The notes under the pieces were generated by a model. The model ran no database searches, had not been told where the DNA came from, and worked only from the letters and a program-made list of their open reading frames with translations. From NCBI GenBank assembly GCA_035652815.1, contig DASRDB010000023.1:74526-138525 (forward strand): 64,000 nucleotides of DNA. The letters are read 5' to 3'. This stretch comes from DASRDB01 sp035652815 (lineage in GTDB: Bacteria > Chloroflexota > Ktedonobacteria > Ktedonobacterales > Ktedonobacteraceae). Positions 32,621 to 42,874 of this stretch are shown here, one piece after another; position 1 is the first letter of the stretch, and the number at the start of each line of letters is the position of its first letter. The position numbers were made by a program, and so were the translations under genes.

Positions 32621-33673
32621 ATGATGAACTCGGGTCAGTCAGATCACAAAAAGCAGTGGGATTTCTCGACTCATCAGGGACGACTACAACTCTATTATGA
32701 ATGGGCTCGTGAGCAAATAGCGCAGGGTCATTTCTCGCTGGCCGAAGAGTATACGCGAGAGGAACGGTGTGTCTTTCTGGCAGATTGGCTGCGCTGGCTC
32801 ATTATTCGAGGGAACCTCAATCCGCGCAAGCGTTTACCGCCTTACGAGAAGTTGGCGGCAGTACCACTGCACCTGGAAAAACAGGAAATCGCACAGGTCA
32901 TCTGCCAACTGCGCAATGAGCAGCTCCTGCCTCCGCGCAAAGTGCGCAAAGATAAAGGCAGACCGCAGTGGACGGACCGTGATCGCTGGCTCTGGGCCTA
33001 TATTGGATATATGCGGGCCATGCGCTTCGACCAGATCCAGCGGCTGGCAGCGCGATACTCCCCCGAAGAGATCGAAGGTGGAGTACTCTCGGTCTCACGC
33101 ACCTCGGAAATCATTGGGCGCTGGGTCGATGAGAAAATCGCCATCTTCCATCCGATCTTCCACGCACAGCCTGGTTGGTGCTACCTGACGCGACATGGAC
33201 TCAGAGAGGTAGGGTTCACCTTCCGGGCGGAAGCGCCGTCGGTGCGCTCGTTGGAGCATCTCTACTGGATTAACGAAGTGCGCATGCACCTGGAGGAAGA
33301 ATACCAGGAGATGCGCTGGATCAGCGAGCGCACTATTCAGGCACAGCAGGAGCTGCGACAAAAGGGCCGGAGGCTCAGGCACATCCAGGACGGCATCCTG
33401 CTGCTGAAAAATGCCCATGACAAATGGGAGGAGATCGACATCGAGGTCCAGATTTCCCGGCCCTCTCCCGGTGAGGTTCAAGAGGTGATGAACGACCAGT
33501 TCTGGACGGGTAACAGAAACCGCCCATTGCGGTATTACGTGAACCGGCTCTCGCGCGGTGCGGTCAGGTCCGTTTACCGGAAAATGGTCAAGGAAAGAAA
33601 GGGCATGCGACCGGCGATTGAGATGATCGATCTGGAGAACTGGCAACCTCTGTCACCCGAAGCAGAGGAATAA
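32621..33673 (+). CDS. Replication-relaxation-like DNA-binding protein
   Basis: About 350 residues from an ATG with an AGAGAG-type site upstream. A winged-helix-like N-terminal half (about 110-170, ending VLSVSRTSEIIGRWVDEKI and YLTRHGLREVG) is followed by HLYWINEVRMHLEE and HIQDGILLL ... IDIEVQISR, which resembles the nuclease-like core of the replication-relaxation family, known from plasmids and integrative elements. The catalytic meaning of the C-terminal part is uncertain. It is the last gene before the strong promoter of the SNF2 helicase, and lies on the same strand. Confidence 0.6.
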   Translation: MMNSGQSDHKKQWDFSTHQGRLQLYYEWAREQIAQGHFSLAEEYTREERCVFLADWLRWLIIRGNLNPRKRLPPYEKLAAVPLHLEKQEIAQVICQLRNEQLLPPRKVRKDKGRPQWTDRDRWLWAYIGYMRAMRFDQIQRLAARYSPEEIEGGVLSVSRTSEIIGRWVDEKIAIFHPIFHAQPGWCYLTRHGLREVGFTFRAEAPSVRSLEHLYWINEVRMHLEEEYQEMRWISERTIQAQQELRQKGRRLRHIQDGILLLKNAHDKWEEIDIEVQISRPSPGEVQEVMNDQFWTGNRNRPLRYYVNRLSRGAVRSVYRKMVKERKGMRPAIEMIDLENWQPLSPEAEE

Positions 33674-33770
33674 ATGCTGCTTCCCTCGGATGCAGCGATC
33701 ACGCCGTCTTTAAATAGCCATGCTTAAAATCAGTTTTTGCTGATTCGGACTTCGTGCCTGCCACAAAAGC

Positions 33771-33799
33771 TTGACAGGTCATACACTGATGCGTATGAT
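33771..33799 (+). promoter_or_regulatory. Strong promoter of the DISARM-like operon
   Basis: TTGACA (33771-33776), exactly 17 bases, then TATGAT (33794-33799): 11 of 12 consensus matches. A start point near 33806 lies before the ATG at 33837, which supports that ATG over upstream ones. Confidence 0.85.
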
Positions 33800-33836
33800 A
33801 CTGGCATTATTTCTCGTAGAAGTGGCGGAACATCGT

Positions 33837-36800
33837 ATGTTTGAAGTTGGGCAGTTGGTGCGCATCCGCGAGCTAACCTGGCAGGTGCTGGAGGACCTTG
33901 CGGCTTACGCAGGCGGAGACCACGCGCTGCGCGTGCGCGGGATGGAAGGCCGGGCGCGTGGTCTGGAACGCCTTTTTATTTATCGTCCAGTCGGAGAAGG
34001 AAGCGATGCCGCTCTGGGTGACGATAGCGCGGTGGAACTTGTTGTGCCGGTGGCGGCGCCCAAGCTGCCCTGGCATCCTGGCACGCCGCCCAGCCAGTGG
34101 GAGCGGCTGCACACTGCCTACCGGCTCTCCATCGCGCACAACACCGGCTATTTGCTGGGATTGGCACGCTCGCGGCTGGTGATCGAACCCTACCAGCTTG
34201 CGCCCGTCTTGCAGGTCATGTCCGCGCCGCGCCAGCGATTCTTATTGGCCGAAGACGTGGGCATGGGCAAGACCATCGAGGCGGGCCTCATCGCAAGCGA
34301 ACTGATCGCGCGTGGACGCGGCGACCGCATTCTGATCGTCGTTCCCGCCGCCTTACAGGATCAATGGGCCGATGAGATGCGCGACAAGTTCGGCCTGGAC
34401 TTCGCCATCCTGGATAACGACTACCTGCTCAAAGACTTGTTGCCCGCCCTGCCGTCCGGCGCGAACCCCTGGCACTACGCCAACCGCGTCATCACCTCCA
34501 TCGATTTTGCCAAGCAGGAGCGCATCTTGCGCGCCTTGAAGAAGACGCGCTGGGACATCATCATTATCGACGAGGCGCACTATCTCGCCGAGTCGGGCAG
34601 CCCGGTTCGCCCGCTCCGCACGGACCGCAGCCGCTTCGGCGAGGTGCTCGCGCCGCTCTGCGACAGCCTCTTGCTCCTCACTGCCACGCCCCATGACGGC
34701 TATTCACAGGGCTTCTACTCGCTGCTGCGCCTGCTCGATGACGCGCGTTTTGCCAGCGCCGAGGATTTGCGGCGCGAGGTGGTGGAACAGGTGGTGATCC
34801 GCCGTTCCAAGCAGCACATCTTCAACCCCGACGGCACGCCCAGGTTTCATGGCCGCCTCGTGCATCATCTGGAGCTCTCACTCTCCGATCCCGCAATGTC
34901 CGCTGAGCGCAGGCTCTACGAGGCGCTCACCAAATACGTGGCGCGACGCTGGAAGGCACTGCGCGGCAATTCCGATCAGCGGGCAACAGTCGGTTTCGCC
35001 ATGATGCTGCTCAAAAAGCGCCTGGTCAGCTCGCTAGGAGCCATTCGAGCCTCGCTGCGCACCCGCCTGGATGGGCTGACCGACGAGGCCGTCGCGCCCG
35101 ATGCCCGGCGCGGACTGCTCGCCTCGTACCGCGCGGGCGTCCCGCTGACCGAGGCGCAGCGTGAACGCATCGAACAGCAGCTCGTCGTGCTTGCGCCGGA
35201 GCGCGGCCAGGAGGCCATCGAGCGCGAGCGGCGCGAGGTAGAGCGCCTCTTGCGCCTGGCCGAGGCCATCCCGTCGGAGCAGGATCACAAGGCCGCGCTC
35301 CTCAAACGCACCCTGGATCGCTTCTGCTTTGAGCAGGGGCGCAAAGTAATCGTCTTCACCGAGTACAAGGATACCCTCGATTACCTCCTGGGCTATTTAG
35401 AGGAGCGCGGCTACGCCGGGCGCATCGCCATCCTGCACGGCCACCTGAACCGCCAGCAGCGCCTCGCCGCCGAGCGGCTCTTTCACCAGCCGGAGACGAT
35501 GGTGCTACTGGCCACCGACGCCGCCAGCGAGGGCCTCAACTTCCAGCAGGGGTGCTGGACGGTCATCCACAATGAACTGCCCTGGAACCCGAACCGGCTG
35601 GAACAGCGCAACGGGCGCGTCGATCGCTGGGGACAGGCGCACACCGTCGAAGTCTACAACATGCTGCTGCGCGATACCCTGGAAGGGCGCATCCTCACCC
35701 TGCTGGAAGAGAAATTGCAGCGCATTCGCAAAGAACTGGGTAACGTCTCCGATGTGCTGAGCGTGACCGGCCCGCTCGATCTCGACACGCTGCTGATGGA
35801 CGGCATGGTCGAGACGGAAGAGCGTGCCGAAGAGAGCGTCGTCGTGGAACTCGATGAGCGGATCGAGCAGGCGCTCAAACAGGGGCAGGAGGCGCTGGAT
35901 GCCTGCCGCGCCCAGTTCCTTACTGCCCCCGGCGCGTTTGGCCCGGACGATTACCGGCGCGTCGAGGCTGCCGAACAATCAACCACGCATGCCCTGCCTG
36001 ATACCGGGCTGATCGAACAGTTCGCAACGTCTACACTCAGCTTGCTCGGTGGCAGCGCCGTACCGGTCGAAGGGCTGCCGCACGTCTGGACACTCGATGT
36101 GCCGCCGAGCTTGCGCCGCCAGGGGGTGCGCGAACATTATGAGCGTGCTACCTTCGCCCGTGAGATAGCGGTGAGCGATCGCGAACGCCCTCCTGCCATC
36201 GACTTCCTCGCGCTCGGCCATCCTTTGCTTGACGCGCTCATCGCCGCCGTCAAAAGTGACGCACGCGACGGTGGGCAGCTTGCCGGGCGCATGACCGTGC
36301 GCGTACTGGAGGATGTACCGCGCGGCTTCTTGCTCACCTACCTGGGACGCTGGCAGGACCGGCGCGGCGCGCTGGCAGCGGAAGAGATCGTGCCCGTTTT
36401 CCTGCAACTCGACGGTTCACCCGGCTCGCCCGATCAGGCTTCCGCGCTACTGGCAAGGCCCGGCCTGCGGCGCAACGCGCCCGCATCCCTGCTGGCCGAC
36501 GTCTACGAGCCGCTATGGGAAGCGCGGCGCGAACAGGGATACATACTGGCGCAGCAGCGCTGCGCGGAGATGGCCGAGCGTGTGCGAGCCACGCGGGCAC
36601 CGCAATTGGAACTGCTGCGTCGTGACATCGAAACCTGGGCAGAGGCACGCCTGCGCTGGGTTGAACGCCTGCTCACGGAGCGCGCCGGGCAGGAGGCCGC
36701 GCAACTCTCACTCTTCGAGGGAGCGGAACAGGCCCGCGCCCTGGCAGCAGCGGAGACGCGGCGCAGAAACGACCTCGCCCGCGAGCGCGAGGTGATCGCG

Positions 36801-36908
36801 AACCGGCGACAGCAGCGCGAGGCCGAGATCGCCGATATGGAACACATCAGGGCCGCCGCGCCCGAATTGATTGGCGCGCTGGTGATCGTCCCGGCGGAGG
36901 AGTGCTAG
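33837..36908 (+). CDS. SNF2-family helicase, DISARM DrmD-like
   Basis: About 1023 residues. The start MFEVGQLVRIREL at 33837 is chosen because the promoter -10 overlaps earlier in-frame ATGs. It is an SNF2/Rad54-like ATPase: Walker A LLAEDVGMGKTIEAGL near 142, Walker B IIIDEAHYLA near 244, motif III LLLTATPHDG, and motif VI LEQRNGRVDRWGQ near 596. The C-terminal 350 residues are DrmD-type, with an acidic then basic helical region. In class 1 DISARM, DrmD is an accessory helicase in the phage-restriction system. Its stop lies one base before the next gene's ATG, whose ribosome site sits inside this coding region. Confidence 0.85.
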   Translation: MFEVGQLVRIRELTWQVLEDLAAYAGGDHALRVRGMEGRARGLERLFIYRPVGEGSDAALGDDSAVELVVPVAAPKLPWHPGTPPSQWERLHTAYRLSIAHNTGYLLGLARSRLVIEPYQLAPVLQVMSAPRQRFLLAEDVGMGKTIEAGLIASELIARGRGDRILIVVPAALQDQWADEMRDKFGLDFAILDNDYLLKDLLPALPSGANPWHYANRVITSIDFAKQERILRALKKTRWDIIIIDEAHYLAESGSPVRPLRTDRSRFGEVLAPLCDSLLLLTATPHDGYSQGFYSLLRLLDDARFASAEDLRREVVEQVVIRRSKQHIFNPDGTPRFHGRLVHHLELSLSDPAMSAERRLYEALTKYVARRWKALRGNSDQRATVGFAMMLLKKRLVSSLGAIRASLRTRLDGLTDEAVAPDARRGLLASYRAGVPLTEAQRERIEQQLVVLAPERGQEAIERERREVERLLRLAEAIPSEQDHKAALLKRTLDRFCFEQGRKVIVFTEYKDTLDYLLGYLEERGYAGRIAILHGHLNRQQRLAAERLFHQPETMVLLATDAASEGLNFQQGCWTVIHNELPWNPNRLEQRNGRVDRWGQAHTVEVYNMLLRDTLEGRILTLLEEKLQRIRKELGNVSDVLSVTGPLDLDTLLMDGMVETEERAEESVVVELDERIEQALKQGQEALDACRAQFLTAPGAFGPDDYRRVEAAEQSTTHALPDTGLIEQFATSTLSLLGGSAVPVEGLPHVWTLDVPPSLRRQGVREHYERATFAREIAVSDRERPPAIDFLALGHPLLDALIAAVKSDARDGGQLAGRMTVRVLEDVPRGFLLTYLGRWQDRRGALAAEEIVPVFLQLDGSPGSPDQASALLARPGLRRNAPASLLADVYEPLWEARREQGYILAQQRCAEMAERVRATRAPQLELLRRDIETWAEARLRWVERLLTERAGQEAAQLSLFEGAEQARALAAAETRRRNDLAREREVIANRRQQREAEIADMEHIRAAAPELIGALVIVPAEEC

Positions 36909-36909
36909 C

Positions 36910-39900
36910 ATGATTGGAGATGGGAAGACACAGCAACGACCTGTAGGGCAGCCAACCAGCGCCGCCGAACCGGGAGCTATTTTTATCAACCGCAATCTCT
37001 TCAGCAGCTACTATCTGGGAACACTGCTCGCGCGTGAGGTACGGGGTCACCTGGGCGAGACGGGGACGCGCATGCCGGTTGCCGTGTGCCGCCGCTTGCA
37101 CAGCCTCTATGAGCGTGTCGCATCCGCGTTCGGCAGCAGCACGACCTACGCCCGTACCCGGCAAGCATGGATCGATCCGCTGTTGCGCGCGCTTGGCTAT
37201 GAGCCGCTTGAACCTGCTCGCGCCGCCGATTTCAACGAAGAGGCACTGCCGGACGGCTACTACCTCTATCATCCGGTCGCTCAAGTTGATGCTACCAATC
37301 CGCTGCTGCCCGATGCTGTGACGACGGCAGAACCAGGTGAGCATATCACTCCTGATGACAACGAGCGGCACGCACCAACTGTCGTGCTGCTTTCGCTCTT
37401 GAACTGGGGAGCGGATTTTGACCGTCCTTTTGCTTCAGCCCGGCGGCGTGGCGATATGCCGCACAAACTCATGGAACGGTTGCTAGCTGCTGGACCGGCG
37501 CAGTGGGGGCTGCTCTGCAATGGACGGCAATTGCGCCTGCTCAAACGCAACGTCGTCGCCGGTCGCCAGCAATATTTCGAGGTTGACCTGGAAACGCTCT
37601 TTGAAAACGGTAGCGACCGCGACTTCGACACGTTCTGGACGCTCTTCCGCGCCCAGGCGTTCCAGCCAGACGAGAAGGGACGCTGCCTGCTCGATATCGT
37701 AGACGAGGGCAGCCGCAAACATGCCGAGGGCGTCAGTTCAACCTTGAAGAGCAGCGTCTTCCGCGCGCTCGACATGCTGATGGGAACGCTGGTGAACCGC
37801 GCGCGCGAACTGGTGAACACGTCTGTCGATGGGGCGGATGAGGTCATGAGATACGAACGCGAGCAAGCTACTGCTGCCCTCGACAACCTACCCCTGCTCT
37901 ACCAGCAGTCGCTGGTACTGCTCTATCGCCTGCTCTTCGTACTCTATGCCGAGAGCCGCGCCCTGTTACCTACTGACAATGCCGTTTACCGCGACAGCTA
38001 TAGCCTGGAACCCCTGCGCGACGAGATCATGGAGCCGGGCATCACCTATCTGCCCAGCACCTTTCGTCTATGGGAGAGTATCCAGGCGCTCTTTCGCTTG
38101 ATTCGCCTGGGCTGCACTACTTCGCAACTGGTGGTTCCGGCCTACAATGGCGACCTCTTCAGTCCGCAGCATACCGTCCTGCTCGATGCCATTCGCGTGC
38201 CGGACAGTGCGCTCTCCGAGGTGCTGCGCGAGCTATCGGTGACGCCACCTACCAGAGAGCGGGGCCGCGAGCGCATCGACTATCAAGACCTCGGTGTCGA
38301 ACAACTGGGAGCGGTTTACGAAGGACTGCTGGAATACGAGCCGAAGATCGCGGCGGAGCCGATGGTCGAGGTACGCTACAAGGGCGATACGGCCATTATT
38401 CCCGCCCGCGAGCAGCGCGACTACGCCATTGTACGCCGCATCGAAACGGGACAGTTCTATCTCGGCCATGGCGCGGGGCGTAAGACGAGCGGCAGCTACT
38501 ACACGCCACAGCCGCTGGTAGATTTCCTGGTGCGGCGCACGCTCGGCCCGCTCGTGCAAGGCAAAACGGCAGAACAGATCCTCGAACTCAAAGTGGTCGA
38601 TCCGGCGATGGGATCAGGGGCCTTCCTCGTCGGAGCCTGCCTCTTCCTGGCTGACGCCTATGCTCGCGCTCTGCGCAGAGAGCGAAGCTCCATCGAGCAA
38701 GCCGCTACAGAGATTGGCGAGATCGAAGAACTGGAAGGCGAGCAGGACGAACTCTCCGACGAGGCCACGCGGCCCTATCGCCGCCTCGTCGCCGAACGCT
38801 GCCTCTACGGTGTCGATCTCAACCCGATGGCCGTCGAACTTGCCAAAGTCTCGCTCTGGCTCACCACGCTGGCAGGTGACAAACCGCTCACTTTCCTCGA
38901 CGCCAACCTGCGCTGCGGCAACAGCCTGATCGGCGCGCCCCTGCGTCCCTACATGCTCGCCTCTGGCCGCGAGCAGAGCATCGACACCATGCATCCCGAA
39001 GCCAACAAGCGCCTGCTCAGGGCGCGCGGCGCGAGAACGACGCGCAGGGGCAGAGGCGAGGACGACGCCCTGCAGCTCGCGCTCTTCGAGGAAATGGATG
39101 TTCCGCATACACTGGAGCCACTCGTTGGTCGCCGCCAGTGGATCGCCGAAACGCCTAGCGACAGTGTTGCGCGCGTCCACGAAAAGGCCGCGCTCTTCCG
39201 TCGCCAGGTCGAACAGGACGAGCAGCGGCGGATGCTCAAGGCCATCGCTGATCTGTGGGTCGCCTCGTGGTTCTGGCGGCAGCCGCCCGCAGGCACGCCG
39301 GCAGACGATCCCCACTGGCCGCCCCCGCTCGACGGGCAGATCTACCGCGAGCTTGTGCTGCAACTACGCGGTGAGGGCCACCAGCTCACCAACCTCGATC
39401 CCGTGCCCTACCTGCGCGAAGTCGAGCGCATCGTGGAGCAGGTCAGGCCGTTCCACTGGGAACTGGAATTCCCCGAAGTGTATTTCATGCCCGACGGTCA
39501 GCCACGTCATGACGCCGGTTTTGATGCAGTAATCGCCAACCCACCATGGGATACGGTCAAGCCAAATTCGCGTGAGTTCTTCTCCGCTTACGATCCCGCC
39601 TTCCGTGAACTGGAGCGCGTGGCAGCGGAACAGCGCCAGCAAGAACTCTTACAGGATGCCGGGATTCGCGTCGGCTGGGATGCCTATGTGAGCCTCATTG
39701 AAAACCTGGTAGACTTCACGCGCCTGAGCGAAATTTATCCTTATCAAAGCGTGGAAGTCAACGGATCGAAAACCGGTGGTGATGCTAACACCTATAAATT
39801 GTTCCTTGAACGAGCTTATCAACTTCTCGCAAATCACGGCAAAGCCGGGCAAATTGTGAAGGCAGGTATCTATAAAGATGAAGGGGCAACGGGGTTAAGG

Positions 39901-41199
39901 CAGCTGCTGGTAGAAAGAAATAGCTTTGACTTTCTATACGCTTTATCAAATGAGAAAAAGGTATTTCCTTCTGTCCATCATGCTGAAAGGTTCGCCCTTG
40001 TAGGGTTCACAAAGGCCGGAGCTAAAACAGATATTCAAATTAGCTTTGCTATAACAACAAGAGAAGCTATTAAGCCTGAAGAGTTACCCGATTATTTAAC
40101 TGAATCTGATCAAGTTATGCATGTTCCCCAGCTGCTTGTTGAACGTTTCTCGCCCGATACGCTCTCGATCATGGAGTTCCGTTCACAGCGCGACGCTGAT
40201 ATCGTAGAACATATCTACGGCGATTGGCCTCTGCTGGGCGAGAAGATAGATGGCATCTGGTCTGTCGTGTTAAGCCGTGAGTTTGATATGACAAACGACC
40301 GGTATCTTTTCAATGAAGATGGTATTGGCTGGCCGCTTTACGAGGGCAAAATGATCCACCAGTACACCCATCGATTCAGCGAGCCGCGCTACCGGGTCGA
40401 TCCAGCAAAGGGGCAGGAAGAACTGGCCCGCCGGGAAATCCAGCACGTCGAGGAGGCGCTGGACGCGCTGCTTCCCACACATCCTAAAGGCACAACGCGC
40501 CAGCAGCGCATTGCTGCCCTGCTTAAAACGCACGGGCGCGGGCCGCTCACTGCGGACGATGTCCGCACGGATGCTGAGGCTCCACGACTAGCTTTTCGGG
40601 ATATTGCAGCAAGTACTAACGAAAGAGCAATGATTGCCTCTGTTCTGCCAGCAAAGGTTTTTGCTGGAAATACTCTCAACTATCTGGTTCCCTGGCGTTT
40701 CGATGCCCAACAGGCTCTAAATGATCTACACAATGTCAAAAATTACTATCAACGTGCGTTATCGTTCATTACCCTGGCTTATCTCACTGGTATCTTTGAC
40801 GCTTTTACATTCGACTATATACTGCGCTTTAAGATAACAACACACGTCAACATGTTCTATGTAAAGCAACTTCCCGTTCCTCGACTCTCACCAAGCAATC
40901 CACATTGCCTGGCTATCGCACAACGTGTGGCGAAGCTGGTATGTGTTGGGTCGGAGTTCGATGAGCTGCGGCGTGAATTGCTGGGTAGTGTGGAGGCGCA
41001 CGTGGCTATCAATCCAATCGAGCGGCAGCGCTTGCAGAACGAGATCGATGCGCTGGTGGCACACCTGTACGGGCTAAGCGAGGATGAGCTGCGACATATC
41101 CTCTATGCGCCGTACACGTTCCCGCTTGTCGGACGCGAGGTGAAGGATGGGGTGATGGCGGCGTTTGCGCGGGTGGGGGAGATAGTGAGGGAAGCATAG
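36910..41199 (+). CDS. Large adenine-specific DNA methyltransferase (Eco57I/PglX-like, DrmMI role)
   Basis: 1429 residues, ATG with GGAGGAG upstream inside the preceding gene. The methyltransferase core has SYYTPQPLVDFLVRRTLGPL, motif I VDPAMGSGAFLVGACLFLADAY near residue 566, then YGVDLNPMAVELAKVSLWL, and motif IV NPPW near 877. These mark an N6-adenine gamma-type enzyme. The 500-residue N-terminal domain is shared with restriction-linked methyltransferases, and a target-recognition region follows motif IV. In DISARM the methyltransferase protects host DNA. A stretch at about 39750-40130 (QVDFTRLSEIYPYQ to ESDQVMH) has lower GC and different codon use than the flanks, as expected for an exchanged recognition domain. 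Confidence 0.85.
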   Translation: MIGDGKTQQRPVGQPTSAAEPGAIFINRNLFSSYYLGTLLAREVRGHLGETGTRMPVAVCRRLHSLYERVASAFGSSTTYARTRQAWIDPLLRALGYEPLEPARAADFNEEALPDGYYLYHPVAQVDATNPLLPDAVTTAEPGEHITPDDNERHAPTVVLLSLLNWGADFDRPFASARRRGDMPHKLMERLLAAGPAQWGLLCNGRQLRLLKRNVVAGRQQYFEVDLETLFENGSDRDFDTFWTLFRAQAFQPDEKGRCLLDIVDEGSRKHAEGVSSTLKSSVFRALDMLMGTLVNRARELVNTSVDGADEVMRYEREQATAALDNLPLLYQQSLVLLYRLLFVLYAESRALLPTDNAVYRDSYSLEPLRDEIMEPGITYLPSTFRLWESIQALFRLIRLGCTTSQLVVPAYNGDLFSPQHTVLLDAIRVPDSALSEVLRELSVTPPTRERGRERIDYQDLGVEQLGAVYEGLLEYEPKIAAEPMVEVRYKGDTAIIPAREQRDYAIVRRIETGQFYLGHGAGRKTSGSYYTPQPLVDFLVRRTLGPLVQGKTAEQILELKVVDPAMGSGAFLVGACLFLADAYARALRRERSSIEQAATEIGEIEELEGEQDELSDEATRPYRRLVAERCLYGVDLNPMAVELAKVSLWLTTLAGDKPLTFLDANLRCGNSLIGAPLRPYMLASGREQSIDTMHPEANKRLLRARGARTTRRGRGEDDALQLALFEEMDVPHTLEPLVGRRQWIAETPSDSVARVHEKAALFRRQVEQDEQRRMLKAIADLWVASWFWRQPPAGTPADDPHWPPPLDGQIYRELVLQLRGEGHQLTNLDPVPYLREVERIVEQVRPFHWELEFPEVYFMPDGQPRHDAGFDAVIANPPWDTVKPNSREFFSAYDPAFRELERVAAEQRQQELLQDAGIRVGWDAYVSLIENLVDFTRLSEIYPYQSVEVNGSKTGGDANTYKLFLERAYQLLANHGKAGQIVKAGIYKDEGATGLRQLLVERNSFDFLYALSNEKKVFPSVHHAERFALVGFTKAGAKTDIQISFAITTREAIKPEELPDYLTESDQVMHVPQLLVERFSPDTLSIMEFRSQRDADIVEHIYGDWPLLGEKIDGIWSVVLSREFDMTNDRYLFNEDGIGWPLYEGKMIHQYTHRFSEPRYRVDPAKGQEELARREIQHVEEALDALLPTHPKGTTRQQRIAALLKTHGRGPLTADDVRTDAEAPRLAFRDIAASTNERAMIASVLPAKVFAGNTLNYLVPWRFDAQQALNDLHNVKNYYQRALSFITLAYLTGIFDAFTFDYILRFKITTHVNMFYVKQLPVPRLSPSNPHCLAIAQRVAKLVCVGSEFDELRRELLGSVEAHVAINPIERQRLQNEIDALVAHLYGLSEDELRHILYAPYTFPLVGREVKDGVMAAFARVGEIVREA

Positions 41200-41289
41200 T
41201 AGCTCATCTTTACTCTATCTCTGCTAGCAAAAGCCCACAAGCTCTTGGCACACGTTGTATGCAATGAAGTGTTTTTGTTTCAATACGCC

Positions 41290-41318
41290 TCGACATTTTC
41301 TTGTTTTCGGGGTATACT
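41290..41318 (+). promoter_or_regulatory. Internal promoter for the radical SAM gene
   Basis: TCGACA, 17-base spacer, TATACT (41313-41318): 10 of 12 consensus matches. It lies about 70 bases upstream of the ATG at 41388 and shows that the inserted gene pair is transcribed separately from the methyltransferase. Confidence 0.72.
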
Positions 41319-41387
41319 ATACTTTGGAATATTTGTTCTATTATCGACGCTCATATCCTGGACAAAGCGCACGGAAAGAGGTACAGC

Positions 41388-42845
41388 ATGGTCGTAGTTC
41401 ACGATGTTTTCGCAACTCTTGCCGGTGAGGATGCGCCGGTCATGCTCACACGGCTGGAGCAGATCGATCTGATCGCCCTGGATGCGGCAGTGTCGGCAGA
41501 TCTCATGGGCGAGCGGGCGCGGCGATTGCTGGCGAATCGGCAACATATGGCACCGGAGCGCCTGCCACGGCTGCTCATTACAGCACATAATGATGTAGAG
41601 CATCAATTAGCACGGCGAGCGGCAAACCACCTTCGCTCATATGTTGCGTCGGTTACTGTCCTTGATGAAAGCGGGCGCAATGAGACGGCAGCTAAAGCGC
41701 TGGCCTTGCACAGGCAATACTGGCCTGATATCTCGGAGCAAGAGCGCAAAACGCGCATTTTGCTGCTTGGCAGGCGTGGAGGCGGTGGCAAGCCGCAGTT
41801 TATCGTGCCGTTTGTCGGAGGCGCAGGAACCACCTGCGGCGCATGGACGCCCATTGTCGCCTATCAACGGGGCAAAACCACCTGGATCGCAGGCACACGT
41901 TCAAAAGAAGAAGAGCGGCAGGCCACTCCCATTCGCGGCTTCCTGCGCGGCAACTATGCGCAAGGCGTCTGTCCCGCCGAGTGCAGCTTCTGCTACCTGC
42001 GCGGCTTGCAAGGCATGGGCATCAAGAGTACTTTCCTGAATCTGGAAGACGCTATTCCAGAGCTTGATGCGTTGCAGCATGGAAGCGTGGTCAACTGGGC
42101 CGAACTCGGCGGTCCAGTTGAAGAAGACCCCTGGTTTGTCGATGAAGAGGGGAATGGTTCGCTTGTCCAGACCATCCTTGATCTCTCAACCGAGCGTGGC
42201 ATCGTGGCCTTTTTCCTGACGAAGGGCGTGTACGAACCCTACTTACGCTTAGATGGGCGTCTTGCTCTGCTGGCGATCAGCTTGAACGCTCCGGCTATTT
42301 CAGAAGTATTCGAGCCGGGCGGTGCGCCTCCAGAAGCGCGTTTGAAGGGCCTGGCGTGGGCCATCGACAACGGCGCGATGGATCATACCATTCGCCTGGG
42401 ACCGATTATCCCCATTGAGGGCTACAAGAAGCACTACCACGAATTATTTGAGATGATGGCCGATATTCTTGGCCCGCGTTTGAAGCGCATGACCATAGAT
42501 ATCCTGCGCTTCTCGCCGCAGATGCCCGGAATATTGCGAGCATCATTCCCGGAAGAAATCGTTTCATCGCTGTTGGCCGAAATGGAACCAGCCGTAAAAG
42601 CGCATAAATACCGCCCAACAGCGCATCGCCAGCAGCGTCTTTATCACTGGATCAGGGCTATGCTTGCTCACTATGGTATGTCACACGTCAAAACAACCCC
42701 TTGTAAAGCCGATCCAACTGAAGCATTCATGTTCTTGAGAGCAGGTGATATTACCAGTATGCCCTGCGCCTGCCACATCAGCTACCAGGACCGCGAACGC
42801 ATCCGCCGCGAACTCCCAGTCATAAGCAGTTCCCGGGCGCTTTAG
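41388..42845 (+). CDS. Radical SAM protein, spore photoproduct lyase-like
   Basis: About 485 residues. The ATG at 41388 has GAGG 9 bases upstream. The radical SAM cluster is C195-x3-C199-x2-C202 in GVCPAECSFCYLRGLQGMG, so it should bind a [4Fe-4S] cluster and cleave SAM. The order (about 190 N-terminal residues, then the core, then a Cys-containing C-terminus with TPCKADPTEAFMFL and MPCACH) fits the spore photoproduct lyase group better than other radical SAM families. Spore photoproduct lyases repair thymine lesions; here it lies inside a phage-defence locus, so a role on modified DNA or in signalling is possible but unproven. The TcmP gene follows after a 240-base gap that holds a second promoter. 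Confidence 0.72.
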   Translation: MVVVHDVFATLAGEDAPVMLTRLEQIDLIALDAAVSADLMGERARRLLANRQHMAPERLPRLLITAHNDVEHQLARRAANHLRSYVASVTVLDESGRNETAAKALALHRQYWPDISEQERKTRILLLGRRGGGGKPQFIVPFVGGAGTTCGAWTPIVAYQRGKTTWIAGTRSKEEERQATPIRGFLRGNYAQGVCPAECSFCYLRGLQGMGIKSTFLNLEDAIPELDALQHGSVVNWAELGGPVEEDPWFVDEEGNGSLVQTILDLSTERGIVAFFLTKGVYEPYLRLDGRLALLAISLNAPAISEVFEPGGAPPEARLKGLAWAIDNGAMDHTIRLGPIIPIEGYKKHYHELFEMMADILGPRLKRMTIDILRFSPQMPGILRASFPEEIVSSLLAEMEPAVKAHKYRPTAHRQQRLYHWIRAMLAHYGMSHVKTTPCKADPTEAFMFLRAGDITSMPCACHISYQDRERIRRELPVISSSRAL

Positions 42846-42874
42846 CGATAAGGTAATAGCCAGCACAATAATTC

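Noticed and set aside
31067..33673. Part of a prophage
   Set aside because: No capsid, terminase, portal, tail or integrase genes are present anywhere in the window.
33771..33836. Earlier in-frame starts for the SNF2 helicase
   Set aside because: They fall within or before the promoter -10, so the transcript would start after them.
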